Shown here piece by piece: positions 1 through 9,021 of a stretch of DNA of 64,000 nt. The notes under the pieces are model-generated. The model saw only the letters and a program-made list of their open reading frames with translations. It had not been told where the DNA came from and made no database searches. Both the position numbers and the translations under genes were made by a program. Positions within the stretch are counted from its first letter, which is position 1, and each line of letters starts with the position of its first letter. The DNA comes from Gammaproteobacteria bacterium (lineage in GTDB: Bacteria; Pseudomonadota; Gammaproteobacteria; GRL18). The stretch spans positions 474,011 through 538,010 of the forward strand of contig JADGDG010000001.1 in the NCBI GenBank assembly GCA_016744995.1. The letters run 5' to 3'.

Positions 1-358
1 CAATACCTAATCGACGTTCAATCAGCCACAGACAGGCAGCGCAGTGAATACCCTCTACCAGCAGATGCATTTCCCGTATATCACCCAGTTCATTGACAAA
101 CTCCCGCTGCACATCATCTAAATCATAGATTTCTAACTCAGAATCAATCTCTGGCGGCGGCTCTAAGGTCTCTCCCTCAAGGGTTCTGCGATAAAAACCA
201 TCCATCCCCGCACCGTAGATGGTCTCACAGACAGTTTTGCAGCCATAGCAGCAGAAGTGCATTTCCTGATCATTAATAGTGGCAGTGATATCTTCATCTG
301 CTGGAAGCGGCAAATGGCAGTGGTCGCACTCGCCGTGATGTGTCTTACTTACTGACAT
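1..358 (-). CDS. ccoI: Copper-translocating P-type ATPase CcoI/FixI, N-terminal part (cut by window edge)
   Basis: Only the first 119 codons are present; the gene continues beyond position 1. CcoI is the inner-membrane copper ATPase needed to load CuB into cbb3 oxidase. The visible part has the Cys-rich N-terminus usual for this subfamily (CDHCHLPLP near residue 11 and FCCYGCKTVC near residue 35) and then the heavy-metal-associated motif GIHCAACLWLIE near residue 103. It is last in the ccoG-ccoH-ccoI order. Translation from ATG at 356-358 is assumed. An in-frame GTG at 380-382 is an alternative, and neither has a convincing ribosome binding site. The transport domain is not visible, so the call rests on the N-terminus and the neighbours. 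Confidence 0.9.
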   Translation of the reverse strand, partial: MSVSKTHHGECDHCHLPLPADEDITATINDQEMHFCCYGCKTVCETIYGAGMDGFYRRTLEGETLEPPPEIDSELEIYDLDDVQREFVNELGDIREMHLLVEGIHCAACLWLIERRLGI

Positions 359-507
359 TGCAGACTGACTGGAATCGTTCACGATGTTAATTTTTTCAAA
401 GGGCGGTTGAGAGGGGGTTAAATTTTTTGTTTGCAACCCCTTCTGTCCCCCTTCTGAAGATAGGGGAGATTAAAAACAGAGAAAGCTGATGGCAGCTAAC
501 CAGACAA

Positions 508-1032
508 CTAATCTTTAACAAATATGCTTTGTGCATAATTTACTTCAACACCATTTATTTTCATGCTGGCTAAAAGATCCCATTTCCCTTTTGCATCAAA
601 GCTCATAGTCGCTTGATAAGCCCCTTTTTTAGCCATACCCTCTTTAACTATCAATGCCATAGGAACATTAAAATCTTTTGTTGAATTGGCAGGACGGTAG
701 GCAAAAAGAGTGACTTCATCAGGTGTAGCAGGTGCTCCGCTACTATCAACAAATACGATTTTTATTGTTGTGCTCTGATTCAGAAAAATTTCATCAATAT
801 CAAAAATAGTATTCCATTTATTATTGTTATCCAATTTTTTTTGAATATTTTCTTCATAATCCTGACCTCGCTCATAGAAGTCATCAACGACTAATCCAGG
901 GAAGCCGCTATTTGCCTGTATTACCATAAAAATAGTACCCGCCATTGCGGCAAGAACCAGGAATAACCAACCTAATAATAAGGGGCTTTTATACCATGAG
1001 TGGCTGTTTGGATTAATATTAACTTCGGACAC
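508..1032 (-). CDS. ccoH: FixH/CcoH family cbb3 oxidase assembly protein
   Basis: 174 residues with one N-terminal membrane segment (about residues 18-40, after SWYKSPLLLGW) and a periplasmic domain. The segment GFPGLVVDDFYERGQDYEE is typical of FixH, whose members act with CcoI and CcoG in assembling cbb3-type oxidase. It lies between ccoG (about 100 bp upstream) and ccoI (149 bp downstream) on the same strand. The exact biochemical role of FixH is not settled in the family; an assembly or stability function is inferred from this conserved clustering. Confidence 0.88.
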   Translation of the reverse strand: MSEVNINPNSHSWYKSPLLLGWLFLVLAAMAGTIFMVIQANSGFPGLVVDDFYERGQDYEENIQKKLDNNNKWNTIFDIDEIFLNQSTTIKIVFVDSSGAPATPDEVTLFAYRPANSTKDFNVPMALIVKEGMAKKGAYQATMSFDAKGKWDLLASMKINGVEVNYAQSIFVKD

Positions 1033-1131
1033 AGATTTAACCTACTAAAAAATTAACTTGGGATATTACAATTAAAGGAAATACCACCCTCAGATACCCC
1101 CCCTTCCAGAGAAGGAGGAAACTATTATACT

Positions 1132-2562
1132 CTACCGCTTGGGTCCGATAAAGACACTCTCACGATTACTCTTATACTCATTTCCGTCAGAATCCTTACC
1201 TTTAACAGTAAACAAAATGGGTTGAGATTTTTCTGTCAGATTCTTTTTAGGGACTTTTACAAAGATAGTCACCGGAGTCACCGTGCCATGTACTGCCACG
1301 ACTTCCTTCTCCGCACCTAACAATTTTAAACCTTTAAACTCGCTTTTATCCACCGAAATGATTACATTCATATCTGCATTCATTTTATTAAGAACCTTTA
1401 GAGTATAACGGTTCTGAATCGTGCCATCAGACTGTAACACAAATAAGGGTTGTCTGGCATGGAGCACTTTCAGCTCTAAAGATTCCATACCGCTGAGACC
1501 TAAAGTCACACCTATCACTGAAACCATTAGAATAGCACTATAAACCCAGACTCTTGGGCGTTTAAGCAAAGGAAGTTCTTCCTTACCCATAATGCCATCC
1601 CATGATGCATATTTAATCAGCCCCGTTGGTTTATTAATTTTTTCCATAACTGCGTCACAGGCATCGAGACACAAACCACACATAATACAACCTTCCTGCT
1701 GACCACCACGAATATCAACACCGGTAGGACAGACAGCAACACACTGATTACAATCAACGCAGTCGCCCTGATCTTCAGGGGCAGGCTTATTCTTCAGGAT
1801 GCGTCCACGCTTCTCACCCCGTTTCACATCATAACTGGGGACAATAGTGGTATCATCAATCATAACCGCCTGAATTCGCGCATAAGGACACAGCCAGAAA
1901 CAGGTTTGCTCACGTAAGATACCCGCTAAAAAGAAAGTACCGACAACAAACATTGAGACAGTGATATAAACAGTCGAAGCGGCGTTCAGAATAAAGAAAT
2001 CAACCCATAATTGATAGGCATCAGTAAACCATGCTGTAAAACTCATACCAGTAAGAAATGCAACAAGTATCCACAGGCTGTATTTCTTCAAACGGACAAT
2101 AATTTTTGCGCTATTCCACGGCGCTTTTTCCAACTTTCTTCGCTTTGCCGGACCGCCTTCAAGCTTTTCTTCAATCCATGTAAATACATCCGTCCAGACC
2201 GTCTGGAAACAGAAAAAACCACACCAGACTCGACCAGCTAAAGCAGTCACCACCGCAAGCAAAATTGCAAAAAACAGCAATACAAAAGAAAGCATCCACA
2301 AATCTTGCGGTAATAAAGTCAGATTAAAAATATGGAACTGGCGGTTAGGAATATCTAATAAAATAGCCTGGCGATCACCTAAACGCAGGAAGGGGCCAAT
2401 AAAGAAAACAATCCATAATAAATTAGAAGCCCACTTTAGATTTCTAAACTTCCCCCCCATACGTTTTGCATGAATCTTGACGTCACCCACATTGATTGTA
2501 TGCTCATGGGCTTCTGCATAAAGTTCTTCAAGGGATTGTTCTTGGATTTGTTTTTCAGACAT
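1132..2562 (-). CDS. ccoG: cbb3 oxidase accessory protein CcoG (FixG/RdxA), polyferredoxin
   Basis: A membrane ferredoxin-like protein of 476 residues involved in copper handling during cbb3 oxidase maturation. Several membrane segments are followed by two 4Fe-4S clusters, seen as CVDCNQCVAVCP and CIMCGLCLDACD, then another membrane segment and an Ig-like C-terminal domain. The CGFFCFQTVWTD motif near the second membrane segment is also family-typical. An upstream in-frame ATG would add 17 residues, but the start at 2562 (MSEKQIQEQ) fits the family better and has a GAAG about 9 nt upstream. It has its own promoter-like sequence at 2655-2660 and follows the terminator that closes the ccoNOQP unit. 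Confidence 0.93.
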   Translation of the reverse strand: MSEKQIQEQSLEELYAEAHEHTINVGDVKIHAKRMGGKFRNLKWASNLLWIVFFIGPFLRLGDRQAILLDIPNRQFHIFNLTLLPQDLWMLSFVLLFFAILLAVVTALAGRVWCGFFCFQTVWTDVFTWIEEKLEGGPAKRRKLEKAPWNSAKIIVRLKKYSLWILVAFLTGMSFTAWFTDAYQLWVDFFILNAASTVYITVSMFVVGTFFLAGILREQTCFWLCPYARIQAVMIDDTTIVPSYDVKRGEKRGRILKNKPAPEDQGDCVDCNQCVAVCPTGVDIRGGQQEGCIMCGLCLDACDAVMEKINKPTGLIKYASWDGIMGKEELPLLKRPRVWVYSAILMVSVIGVTLGLSGMESLELKVLHARQPLFVLQSDGTIQNRYTLKVLNKMNADMNVIISVDKSEFKGLKLLGAEKEVVAVHGTVTPVTIFVKVPKKNLTEKSQPILFTVKGKDSDGNEYKSNRESVFIGPKR

Positions 2563-2654
2563 AATTGATTCTTCACTGGTTGGTTTTAACTCTGAATCTA
2601 TTCGCCATAACAAGTCCTTCGTTATGACCGGGCTTTTGTAATAGTTTAATAGCG

Positions 2655-2695
2655 ATTATAGCTTAAATAGGTAAACAATAAGTAACTTATGTTAC
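2655..2695 (-). promoter_or_regulatory. Promoter -10 element and small dyad upstream of ccoG
   Basis: On the minus strand a perfect TATAAT (plus-strand 2655-2660) lies about 95 bp upstream of the ccoG start. A dyad, GTAAC-N4-GTTAC (2682-2695), sits where the -35 box would be, and no good -35 hexamer is present. That arrangement would suit an activator-dependent promoter, which is inference only. The terminator at 2761-2797 separates this unit from the ccoNOQP operon, so an independent promoter is expected here. Confidence 0.45.
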
Positions 2696-2760
2696 ATAAA
2701 ATGTGGCCTGATCCAGACCTTTTAATAAGAGGGTAGTTTTATGATTAGTCTAAAGATTAT

Positions 2761-2797
2761 CAAAAAAAAAGAGAGGATAATCCTCTCTCTTTTTTTA
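2761..2797 (-). terminator. Intrinsic terminator of the ccoNOQP operon
   Basis: Read on the minus strand: a 7-bp stem GAGAGGA / TCCTCTC with a 3-nt loop, directly followed by nine T residues. It lies 48 bp downstream of the small membrane-protein gene that ends the ccoNOQP unit. The plus strand also shows a T-run, so it could work in both directions. Confidence 0.85.
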
Positions 2798-2844
2798 CCT
2801 GAGCAAATCAAACTGGCTCACTCAGGTTTAACGCTAAAAAGTAA

Positions 2845-2961
2845 TTAATCTTCACTGTGATCGGTATTAATTTTCTTTATCCCCATTATCGCAAGATAAA
2901 CAAAGATAATAATACAGACACCAACAGAAGCTATTGAACCCCATAATACAGCATCATTCAT
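2845..2961 (-). CDS. 38-residue single-pass membrane protein, probable cbb3 accessory subunit (CcoM-like position)
   Basis: A short open frame starting MNDAVLWGSIASVGV and ending KINTDHSED. It has one hydrophobic span (about residues 5-27) and a short charged C-terminus. AGAGGTG lies 7 nt upstream of the ATG, a strong ribosome binding site. It sits 121 bp after ccoP and before the operon terminator. Small single-helix proteins at this place are known in other cbb3 systems, for example CcoM of Pseudomonas stutzeri. I see the same size and topology but not clear sequence identity, so subunit status is inference. Confidence 0.7.
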   Translation of the reverse strand: MNDAVLWGSIASVGVCIIIFVYLAIMGIKKINTDHSED

Positions 2962-3082
2962 TTTGAACACCTCTATACTTGGTAAAACGACATTTTAGTG
3001 TTTTTACCTTAACACCTTATTGCTTTATATCATTTGAAACCAACATAAAGACAATATCAGGCATCAAGGTAAGCTCGGTAAT

Positions 3083-3940
3083 TTACTTACCACCACCAAA
3101 TTTATAAACATAAACGGCCATTTTCTTAATATCAGCTTCTGACAGTTTATCTTTAAATGCAGGCATTTCAGCATTTCTGGTTTCAGCATCACCGGCAGCA
3201 TTAACACCATGTGCAATCGTGCGCTTAGCACTAGCCAGTTGATCCGCTTCAGTAAAACGCCAGATACCATCGGTCAGGTTAGCAGAGCCTAGAGCAGCCA
3301 TACCTTTTGCATCCATACCATGGCATGCAAAACAGGCTTTAGACTGGAACAAGGCCTTGCCTTTTTCATCTGCTTTGCCTTCACTCAAGCCAACAACATA
3401 ACTTGCCAGAGTATCAATTTCAGCTTCAGACAAAGTGGCTGCATGAGCAGTCATCATACCTTTACGACCGTTAGCAATAGTGGCCTGGATTTGCTCAATC
3501 GTACCACCATACAACCAGTCATCATCCGCCAGTACAGGATAACCATCGTTACCTGCACCACCGGTGGCATGACAGGCTGCACAGTTATCACCAAAGAGCA
3601 CCTTGCCAGAAGCTTCTACATAGGCAGAAAGCTCATCATCAGCAAGAATTTCTTTAGCTGTTTTGGCAGCAATTTTATCTTCATTAGGTTTACGCATTGC
3701 TTCAACTTCAGCAACTGCCTCGTTAAACTCACTAATTGCAGTCCAACCAGTCAAACCTTTGGTAAAAGTGTTCGCCAGTGGGATCATTGGATAGATAAGA
3801 CCATAACCAATAACAAAAGCAATACTGGCATACCATGCCATCATCCACCAGTTTGGTGGAGGATTAGACAATTCACGCAGATTGTCATCCCAAATATGTC
3901 CAGTATTACCTTCATCTGGAAAAGGATTATTTTCCGACAT
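3083..3940 (-). CDS. ccoP: cbb3-type cytochrome c oxidase subunit III (di-heme CcoP)
   Basis: 285 residues. A short cytoplasmic N-terminus, a membrane helix (about residues 33-52) and two periplasmic cytochrome c domains with CAACH (C120-H124) and CFACH (C203-H207). CcoP delivers electrons from soluble cytochromes to CcoO and CcoN. The N-terminal GHIWDDNLRELSNPPPNWW is the standard CcoP signature. Its ATG overlaps the ccoQ stop by one base, indicating translational coupling. Length is normal for the family. Confidence 0.97.
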   Translation of the reverse strand: MSENNPFPDEGNTGHIWDDNLRELSNPPPNWWMMAWYASIAFVIGYGLIYPMIPLANTFTKGLTGWTAISEFNEAVAEVEAMRKPNEDKIAAKTAKEILADDELSAYVEASGKVLFGDNCAACHATGGAGNDGYPVLADDDWLYGGTIEQIQATIANGRKGMMTAHAATLSEAEIDTLASYVVGLSEGKADEKGKALFQSKACFACHGMDAKGMAALGSANLTDGIWRFTEADQLASAKRTIAHGVNAAGDAETRNAEMPAFKDKLSEADIKKMAVYVYKFGGGK

Positions 3941-4173
3941 TATTTTTTCTCCGTATTTGTGGGTTCTTCGTCCAACAGCATAAATTTTTGTTGTTCTAAT
4001 TTATCCTTATTTTTTGGACGAAAAACGTAGAAGTAAGCAATGGCCATGAGAACAAAAGTGACTACGGTAATAATCAGTCCTGCCCAATCATGAGAGGTCA
4101 TTGCACTCCAGTCAGTGTAGAAATACCCTGGTGCACTCTCTTCTAGCATATTGTCAGAAGAGCTGTTACTCAC
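3940..4173 (-). CDS. ccoQ: cbb3-type oxidase subunit CcoQ (FixQ)
   Basis: 77 residues with one membrane helix (about residues 31-50, [20 protein letters not shown]) followed by a lysine-rich tail. CcoQ is the small subunit that stabilises the cbb3 complex. The N-terminus, about 25 residues before the helix, is longer than in many CcoQ proteins. The gene overlaps ccoO by 8 bp upstream and ccoP by 1 bp downstream, which fixes its place in the operon. Confidence 0.88.
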   Translation of the reverse strand: MSNSSSDNMLEESAPGYFYTDWSAMTSHDWAGLIITVVTFVLMAIAYFYVFRPKNKDKLEQQKFMLLDEEPTNTEKK

Positions 4174-4873
4174 GGTATGTCACTCCTTCCTGGAATTTAA
4201 CCATTGTTCCTAGCACTTGCAGATAAGCGACCATTGCTTCCATTTCAGTTTTACCTGTAATGGCTGAGGCCGACTCAATATCAGCATCGGTGTAAGGAAC
4301 GCCAACTATTCTTAAACCACGCATATGTGCTTTAATTTCTTCACCATCAACCGTATTTTCCATAAACCATGGATAATTCGGCATAACGGACTCAGGGACC
4401 ACTGAACGAGGTGCGATTAAGTGGGCAATATGCCATTCATCTGAATATTTACCACCCAGACGAGCAATATCAGGTCCAGTACGTTTTGAACCCCATTGGA
4501 ATGGGTGATCATACATAGACTCAGATGCTAATGAATAGTGACCATAACGCTCTTTCTCATCACGGAAAGGACGAATCATTTGTGAGTGACACAAATAACA
4601 GCCTTCTTTTTGATAAATATCGCGACCCGCGAGTTCAAGCGGCTTCAGAGGACGAACCCCATCACCTTCTTTCCACTCATCCAGGGTCTTGTCACCTCGA
4701 TCCCAGACAACGCCAGGAATATTTTTCGCTGGTGTAGCACTATCGAGATAAAACAAAGGTACAATTTCAACGATACCTGCCACAGAGACAGTCAAGAAGG
4801 TTAAAAATGCAAATAACCAGACATTACGTTCCGCCTTGTCCTGTAAACCAGTTGGTTGTGTATTTTCTGACAT
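4166..4873 (-). CDS. ccoO: cbb3-type cytochrome c oxidase subunit II (mono-heme CcoO)
   Basis: 235 residues: one N-terminal membrane helix (about residues 19-42) and a periplasmic cytochrome c domain with a single CYLCH site (C92-H96) followed by [10 protein letters not shown], a segment typical of CcoO. The conserved stretch [12 protein letters not shown] also fits. It passes electrons from CcoP to the CcoN catalytic subunit. It lies 13 bp after ccoN and overlaps ccoQ. Confidence 0.97.
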   Translation of the reverse strand: MSENTQPTGLQDKAERNVWLFAFLTFLTVSVAGIVEIVPLFYLDSATPAKNIPGVVWDRGDKTLDEWKEGDGVRPLKPLELAGRDIYQKEGCYLCHSQMIRPFRDEKERYGHYSLASESMYDHPFQWGSKRTGPDIARLGGKYSDEWHIAHLIAPRSVVPESVMPNYPWFMENTVDGEEIKAHMRGLRIVGVPYTDADIESASAITGKTEMEAMVAYLQVLGTMVKFQEGVTYRE

Positions 4874-4886
4874 AATTAACTCCTCC

Positions 4887-6323
4887 TTACGCCGCTACAG
4901 CAGCAGTTTGTGCCGCTTTAACTGAACCTTGGCCTTTAGCTTTGATCACAGTCATAATAATGTTAAACAGCATAATTACAGCACCCAGCAGGAAGATTCC
5001 ACCACCGATTGCACGCATTGCGTAGTAAGGATGCATAGCTTCCACACTCTCTGCGAAAGTATAAGCCAGTGTTCCGTACTCATCATAAGCACGCCACATC
5101 AGACCTTGCATGATACCGGAGACCCACATAGCAACGACATAGATAACTGTGCCAATTGTTGCAGTCCAGAAATGCATATTAATCAGCTTCTGAGAATACA
5201 TAGGGGTGTGGAAAATTCTTGGCATCATGTGGTATAAAGCACCAATACCAACCATAGCAACCCAACCAAGAGCACCAGAGTGTACATGACCAATTGTCCA
5301 GTCAGTATAATGGGACAGTGCGTTAACTGTCTTAATTGACATAATTGGACCTTCAAATGTAGACATTGCATAGAATGCTAAAGACATAATCAAGAAACGT
5401 AAAACATAGTCATTACGCAACTTGTCCCAGGCACCAGATAAAGTCATCATACCGTTAACCGCACCACCCCATGAAGGAATGATCATTGCGATTGATACTG
5501 CAGCACCTAAAGAACCCGTCCAGTCTGGAAGAGCTGTGTACTGAAGGTGGTGAGCACCTAACCAGACATAACCAAACATTAATGCCCAGAAGTGAATAAC
5601 AGATAAACGATAGGAGAAGACAGGACGATTTGCCTGTTTAGGAACGAAGTAGTACATGATACCCAGGAAGCCGGCAGTCAGATAGAAACCAACCGCATTG
5701 TGTCCCCACCACCACTGAATCATAGCATCCTGGACGCCAGCGTAAGCAGAGTAAGATTTGAACAGGCCAACAGGGATTGCCGCGCTGTTCACAACATGCA
5801 GAATAGTGATCATAATCATCATGCCCATGAAGAACCAGTTGGACACATAAATATGGGAAGTTTTACGATTCGCAATTGTCATCATGAAGTTAAACATGAA
5901 AGACAGCCAGACGACAGCGATTGCCAGGTCAATTGGCCATTCCAGTTCAGCATATTCTTTAGACTGAGTGATGCCTAATGGCAGAGTGATAACAGCAGAG
6001 ACAATAATGATGTTCCAACCAATAAAGGTGAACCATGCCATTTTGTCGCTCCATAGCCTTACAGCACAAGTACGCTGTACAGTATAGAAGGCAGTTGCCA
6101 TCAGAATACAACCGCCGTATGCGAAAATCACAGCGTTCGTGTGTAAGGGTCTGAGTCGACCAAATGATAAATAAGGCGAGTCAAAGTTGAGCACCGGCCA
6201 TGCCAATTCTGAGGCAATATACACCCCAACTAACGCACCAACTACTAAGTAGACGGCAGTCATTACGGCAAACCAGCGAACAACGTCGAAGTTATACTTC
6301 TGTTCCGCTGCAGCTTCTTCCAT
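4887..6323 (-). CDS. ccoN: cbb3-type cytochrome c oxidase catalytic subunit I (CcoN)
   Basis: About 478 residues and 12 or more membrane helices. Haem and CuB ligand regions are recognisable: [24 protein letters not shown], the HH pair in [10 protein letters not shown], and [11 protein letters not shown]. It carries out high-affinity oxygen reduction in the inner membrane. An in-frame GTG at 6335 would add four residues, but the ATG at 6323 has GGAG 7 nt upstream and is preferred. First gene of ccoN-O-Q-P, preceded by about 380 bp of AT-rich regulatory DNA. Confidence 0.97.
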   Translation of the reverse strand: MEEAAAEQKYNFDVVRWFAVMTAVYLVVGALVGVYIASELAWPVLNFDSPYLSFGRLRPLHTNAVIFAYGGCILMATAFYTVQRTCAVRLWSDKMAWFTFIGWNIIIVSAVITLPLGITQSKEYAELEWPIDLAIAVVWLSFMFNFMMTIANRKTSHIYVSNWFFMGMMIMITILHVVNSAAIPVGLFKSYSAYAGVQDAMIQWWWGHNAVGFYLTAGFLGIMYYFVPKQANRPVFSYRLSVIHFWALMFGYVWLGAHHLQYTALPDWTGSLGAAVSIAMIIPSWGGAVNGMMTLSGAWDKLRNDYVLRFLIMSLAFYAMSTFEGPIMSIKTVNALSHYTDWTIGHVHSGALGWVAMVGIGALYHMMPRIFHTPMYSQKLINMHFWTATIGTVIYVVAMWVSGIMQGLMWRAYDEYGTLAYTFAESVEAMHPYYAMRAIGGGIFLLGAVIMLFNIIMTVIKAKGQGSVKAAQTAAVAA

Positions 6324-6705
6324 AGTTTTCTCCACTATTATTTAAAAATACTTCTTTGAACAATTCTTTCATAAAAAAAATTTCTTATTGATAAAGAGAC
6401 ATTTCTTAAAAAAGAGACCGTTCCCAAAAATTTTACAGTTCTCCCCCTTGTTTTTAAGAGCACACAGCACCAAAGGAGAGCTCAGTGGTGCTATTTTGCC
6501 TCTTTTATAGGCAAGTATCAATTATTTCTAATATAAATTAGTGTCAAATGCCACAAAAAATCAGGGATTACCCTTTTTACAACAATTAACCCTATATTTT
6601 TAAAGGTTTTTTAAAAAATTGGAAAAGTTCATTATTTTTTATTTTTTTTATATTTTTTTTTAAACTGTGTGAAATGACTCACATTTTGAATACAAATTAT
6701 TGTGT
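6324..6705. other. ccoN upstream regulatory region (382 bp, no gene)
   Basis: A very AT-rich gap between ccoN and the FNR-like regulator gene, both on the minus strand. It holds a perfect TGTGA-N6-TCACA palindrome (6668-6683), long T/A runs (about 6610-6662), and a GCCT-N7-AGGC dyad near 6498-6512. On the minus strand a TTGACA hexamer occurs near 6540, but no well-spaced -10 follows it. I found no full canonical TTGAT-N4-ATCAA site in the gap, which is notable for a cbb3 operon. Confidence 0.5.
6668..6683. promoter_or_regulatory. Perfect CRP-type palindrome TGTGA-N6-TCACA
   Basis: The sequence TGTGAAATGACTCACA is a perfect match to the CRP core consensus. It lies 22 bp beyond the stop codon of the FNR-like regulator and about 345 bp upstream of ccoN. 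The adjacent regulator has a recognition helix closer to CRP than to FNR (see its entry), so it is a candidate ligand, though a separate CRP elsewhere in the genome is equally possible. The distance to ccoN is longer than usual for a class I or II site. Confidence 0.55.
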
Positions 6706-7449
6706 CTATGAAGGGAGTATTAACTCAATACCAACAAACTGCTGTAAATCATTAATATCTGGAATATGTACTCTTTTTCCATCAATTTGAATTAAGTGAT
6801 TTTTTTGTAATTTTTTGAGAAGACGAATAACGGTTTCTTTTGACAAACCAAGAAAATCAGCAATATCCGTACGGGTCATATTTAGTTTAAATTCAGTACA
6901 GGAATAACCGCTATTTAGATAGCGCCAGGCTAGATTCAGGATAAACGCAGCAATTTTTTCTTCGGAACTGACATTGCCATGCAACAGCATCGATGATTTC
7001 TGGATATTGGTCAATTCCTGGCTCACCACTTTCATCAGGCGCCCCTGAACTTCTGGAATTTGAGAAGCGATATCATTGAGTGTTTCTTTGCCGATTTCAC
7101 AAAGATAGATATCTTCCAGAGCATGGGCGCTATAGTTATAAACTCCCTCATTAAGAGAGCAAATATCAACCAATTCACCCGGTATCCGAAAATCAATCAC
7201 CCTTTTTGAACCTTTTACATCGGCTGTTAATTTTAGAGAACCAGCAGAAATTGCAAATATGAGCCTTGCTTGTTCACCCTGCTTAAAAATCATCTCTCCT
7301 TTTTTAAAATAATGCCTGCGGTTAACCATTTTTCCGGTAAAATCATAGGTATGGCCCCCGACATCCACTGGTGAACAAATGGGCGACAGACGACAAACAT
7401 CACAAGCTACATATTTGGGCTCTTCCTTGTTTGAACCAGAGCAGGCCAT
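6706..7449 (-). CDS. Crp/Fnr-family regulator with FNR-type iron-sulfur cysteines
   Basis: 247 residues. The N-terminal cysteines C16, C19 and C25 (CDVCRLSPIC) plus C117 (YLCEIG) match the spacing of the four 4Fe-4S ligands of E. coli FNR (20, 23, 29, 122), so an oxygen-sensing cluster is likely. A cNMP-binding-type beta-roll follows, then a dimerisation helix and a C-terminal winged helix. The recognition helix reads SKETVIR (203-209). FNR has V-E-x-x-S-R here and CRP has R-E-x-x-G-R, so the FNR-specific serine is replaced and a basic residue sits at the CRP R180 position. It forms a pair with the upstream gene (4-bp gap) and precedes ccoN. Confidence 0.9.
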   Translation of the reverse strand: MACSGSNKEEPKYVACDVCRLSPICSPVDVGGHTYDFTGKMVNRRHYFKKGEMIFKQGEQARLIFAISAGSLKLTADVKGSKRVIDFRIPGELVDICSLNEGVYNYSAHALEDIYLCEIGKETLNDIASQIPEVQGRLMKVVSQELTNIQKSSMLLHGNVSSEEKIAAFILNLAWRYLNSGYSCTEFKLNMTRTDIADFLGLSKETVIRLLKKLQKNHLIQIDGKRVHIPDINDLQQFVGIELILPS

Positions 7450-7453
7450 AAGT

Positions 7454-8161
7454 CTACTTTTCCTGTGCAGGTTCTTTTGCGTGTTCTACTGTAGCAAGAA
7501 CACTTTGCTTCAATCTGGAAAAATGACCTACAGGTATATATTGAAAAACTTCTTTGCCCCGCTGACTGATAGAAATAACCAGTCCTTTTTTGGGGTACAT
7601 CCAGAATTCAGTATTACCGTTTAAAACAAGACGTTCTTCAGGCTTACCAAAGTAATTTTCTATTGTTTCAGGATCAACACTGGCTTTTGGAATATAAGTC
7701 AATGAGTGAATGACTCGATTACTGAATTCCTGAGCCAGATCATCCACTGGGTATTTAATTGTGCGTGAATCCTGGATTTCTGGTTTACCAGAATTTTTGA
7801 TTAAATAATCTTTAACCAGACCGTCAGAATCAAGCTCCAGCAGAACTTTAGCTCTTAAGCCTGATATGCTTACACGAATAAAATAGGCCTCAAGACTGAT
7901 ACTATTATCCTGATTTTCAAACCAGGCCATTTCATATTCACTCTTTAAAATTTTAACCGCCTGTCCTAAGGTATCCTGACCCACATTTAAATCGAAAACA
8001 TGCAGGCTTTGATCATCTATAACCGTGATCTGCCATGGGAGATTCGTGACTCTAACTGAACTGCCATGCTGAGGTGTCGTCATATTGGTATAAAGCCAGT
8101 AACCTGAAGCAAAAAGACTAAAAAGAATAAAAACGATGATTAAAGTTGTGGGTTTAAACAA
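7454..8161 (-). CDS. Membrane-anchored protein of unknown function
   Basis: 235 residues with one N-terminal hydrophobic segment (about residues 6-24, TLIIVFILFSLFASGYWLY) and then a soluble, probably periplasmic, region rich in beta-prone stretches. There is no cysteine and no motif I recognise. The phrases NVGQDTLGQAVKILKSEYEMAWFE and NYFGKPEERLVLNGNTEFW-type segments suggest a conserved domain, but I cannot name a family. It lies 4 bp upstream of the FNR-like gene on the same strand, so the two are almost certainly co-transcribed and perhaps linked to respiration control. Confidence 0.75.
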   Translation of the reverse strand: MFKPTTLIIVFILFSLFASGYWLYTNMTTPQHGSSVRVTNLPWQITVIDDQSLHVFDLNVGQDTLGQAVKILKSEYEMAWFENQDNSISLEAYFIRVSISGLRAKVLLELDSDGLVKDYLIKNSGKPEIQDSRTIKYPVDDLAQEFSNRVIHSLTYIPKASVDPETIENYFGKPEERLVLNGNTEFWMYPKKGLVISISQRGKEVFQYIPVGHFSRLKQSVLATVEHAKEPAQEK

Positions 8162-8325
8162 AAGATACTCCGACGTAAATAGATCAGTATGTTTTTATTA
8201 ACTGATTTCATCAAAAAATAGATGCTTTTTTCCTGGCTTCCTCTTTTTAAAAGAGATTAAACAAGTGAGTATTTTTTGATTGAAAAACGAACAAATAAGG
8301 AGGCTTAGTATAGAGAAATTAATAA

Positions 8326-9021
8326 TTAAATGCACTTTTCCAGATCAATAAAGTCTGTAAATGAGCACCCTTCCTCAAGTTTATCCTTAGAAAAATGTGG
8401 CAGAACACCCAGTAGAGGTGCATTAAGTCGGGCTTTCAGAGTCTCAATATTTTCCTCCAGACAAGTCATATTCAGCTCTGGACTATTGGCAATCCAGCCA
8501 GCTATTTTCAGCCCTTTTGTTGCAATCGCCTGTGCCGTTAATAAGGCATGATTAATACAACCAAGGCGAATATTCACCACCAGAATAACTGGAAACCCCA
8601 GTAAAGACGCTAAATCAGCAATCGTTTGCTGAGTGTTTAAAGGAACCAGCCAGCCGCCCACACCTTCAACCAGAATATGATCAGCATGCTGGCAATACTG
8701 AGCAATACTATCAGCAATCGCCTGCACATCAATGCTCACGCCAGCCTGTTGTGCGGCAATATGAGGTGCAATAGCAGGTTTAAATGAATAAGGATTGATC
8801 AAGTTATAATCAAGCGACACATTAGCGGCGGCAATTAATTTCACGGCATCATCATTTCTTAAGCCACTGGAAGTCTCCGAGCAGCCACTGGCTACCGGTT
8901 TAAATCCCAGAGTTTTAAAACCTTGAGCAGACCAGAGTTGAAGCATACCGGAGGAGACAAAAGTTTTGCCTGCATCGGTGTCAGTGGCGGTAATAAAATA
9001 AGCTTTTTTAACCGCTTTCAC
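8326..9021 (-). CDS. bioD: Dethiobiotin synthase BioD
   Basis: 231 residues. ATP-dependent carboxylation and ring closure of 7,8-diaminopelargonic acid to dethiobiotin, cytoplasmic. The P-loop TATDTDAGKTFVSSG is at residues 11-25, the FKPVASGCSE substrate-loop lysine region follows at about 40, and the VEGVGGWLVPL switch motif is at about 118. It overlaps bioC by 4 bp (ATGA), so it is translationally coupled as the last gene of bioB-F-H-C-D. No convincing intrinsic terminator was found after it. Confidence 0.95.
   Translation of the reverse strand: MKAVKKAYFITATDTDAGKTFVSSGMLQLWSAQGFKTLGFKPVASGCSETSSGLRNDDAVKLIAAANVSLDYNLINPYSFKPAIAPHIAAQQAGVSIDVQAIADSIAQYCQHADHILVEGVGGWLVPLNTQQTIADLASLLGFPVILVVNIRLGCINHALLTAQAIATKGLKIAGWIANSPELNMTCLEENIETLKARLNAPLLGVLPHFSKDKLEEGCSFTDFIDLEKCI

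Noticed and set aside
457..476. C/G-rich hairpin between ccoH and ccoI
   Set aside because: Stem is short and imperfect, with no T-run on the minus strand; it cannot be called a terminator within this operon.
2011..5978. Plus-strand frames of 70-236 codons across the cco genes
   Set aside because: They are antisense to well-conserved oxidase genes, and their composition mirrors the codon pattern of the minus-strand genes.
8225..8270. Weak hairpin (CTCTTT/AAAGAG) downstream of bioD as its terminator
   Set aside because: No T-run follows on the minus strand and the stem is short.
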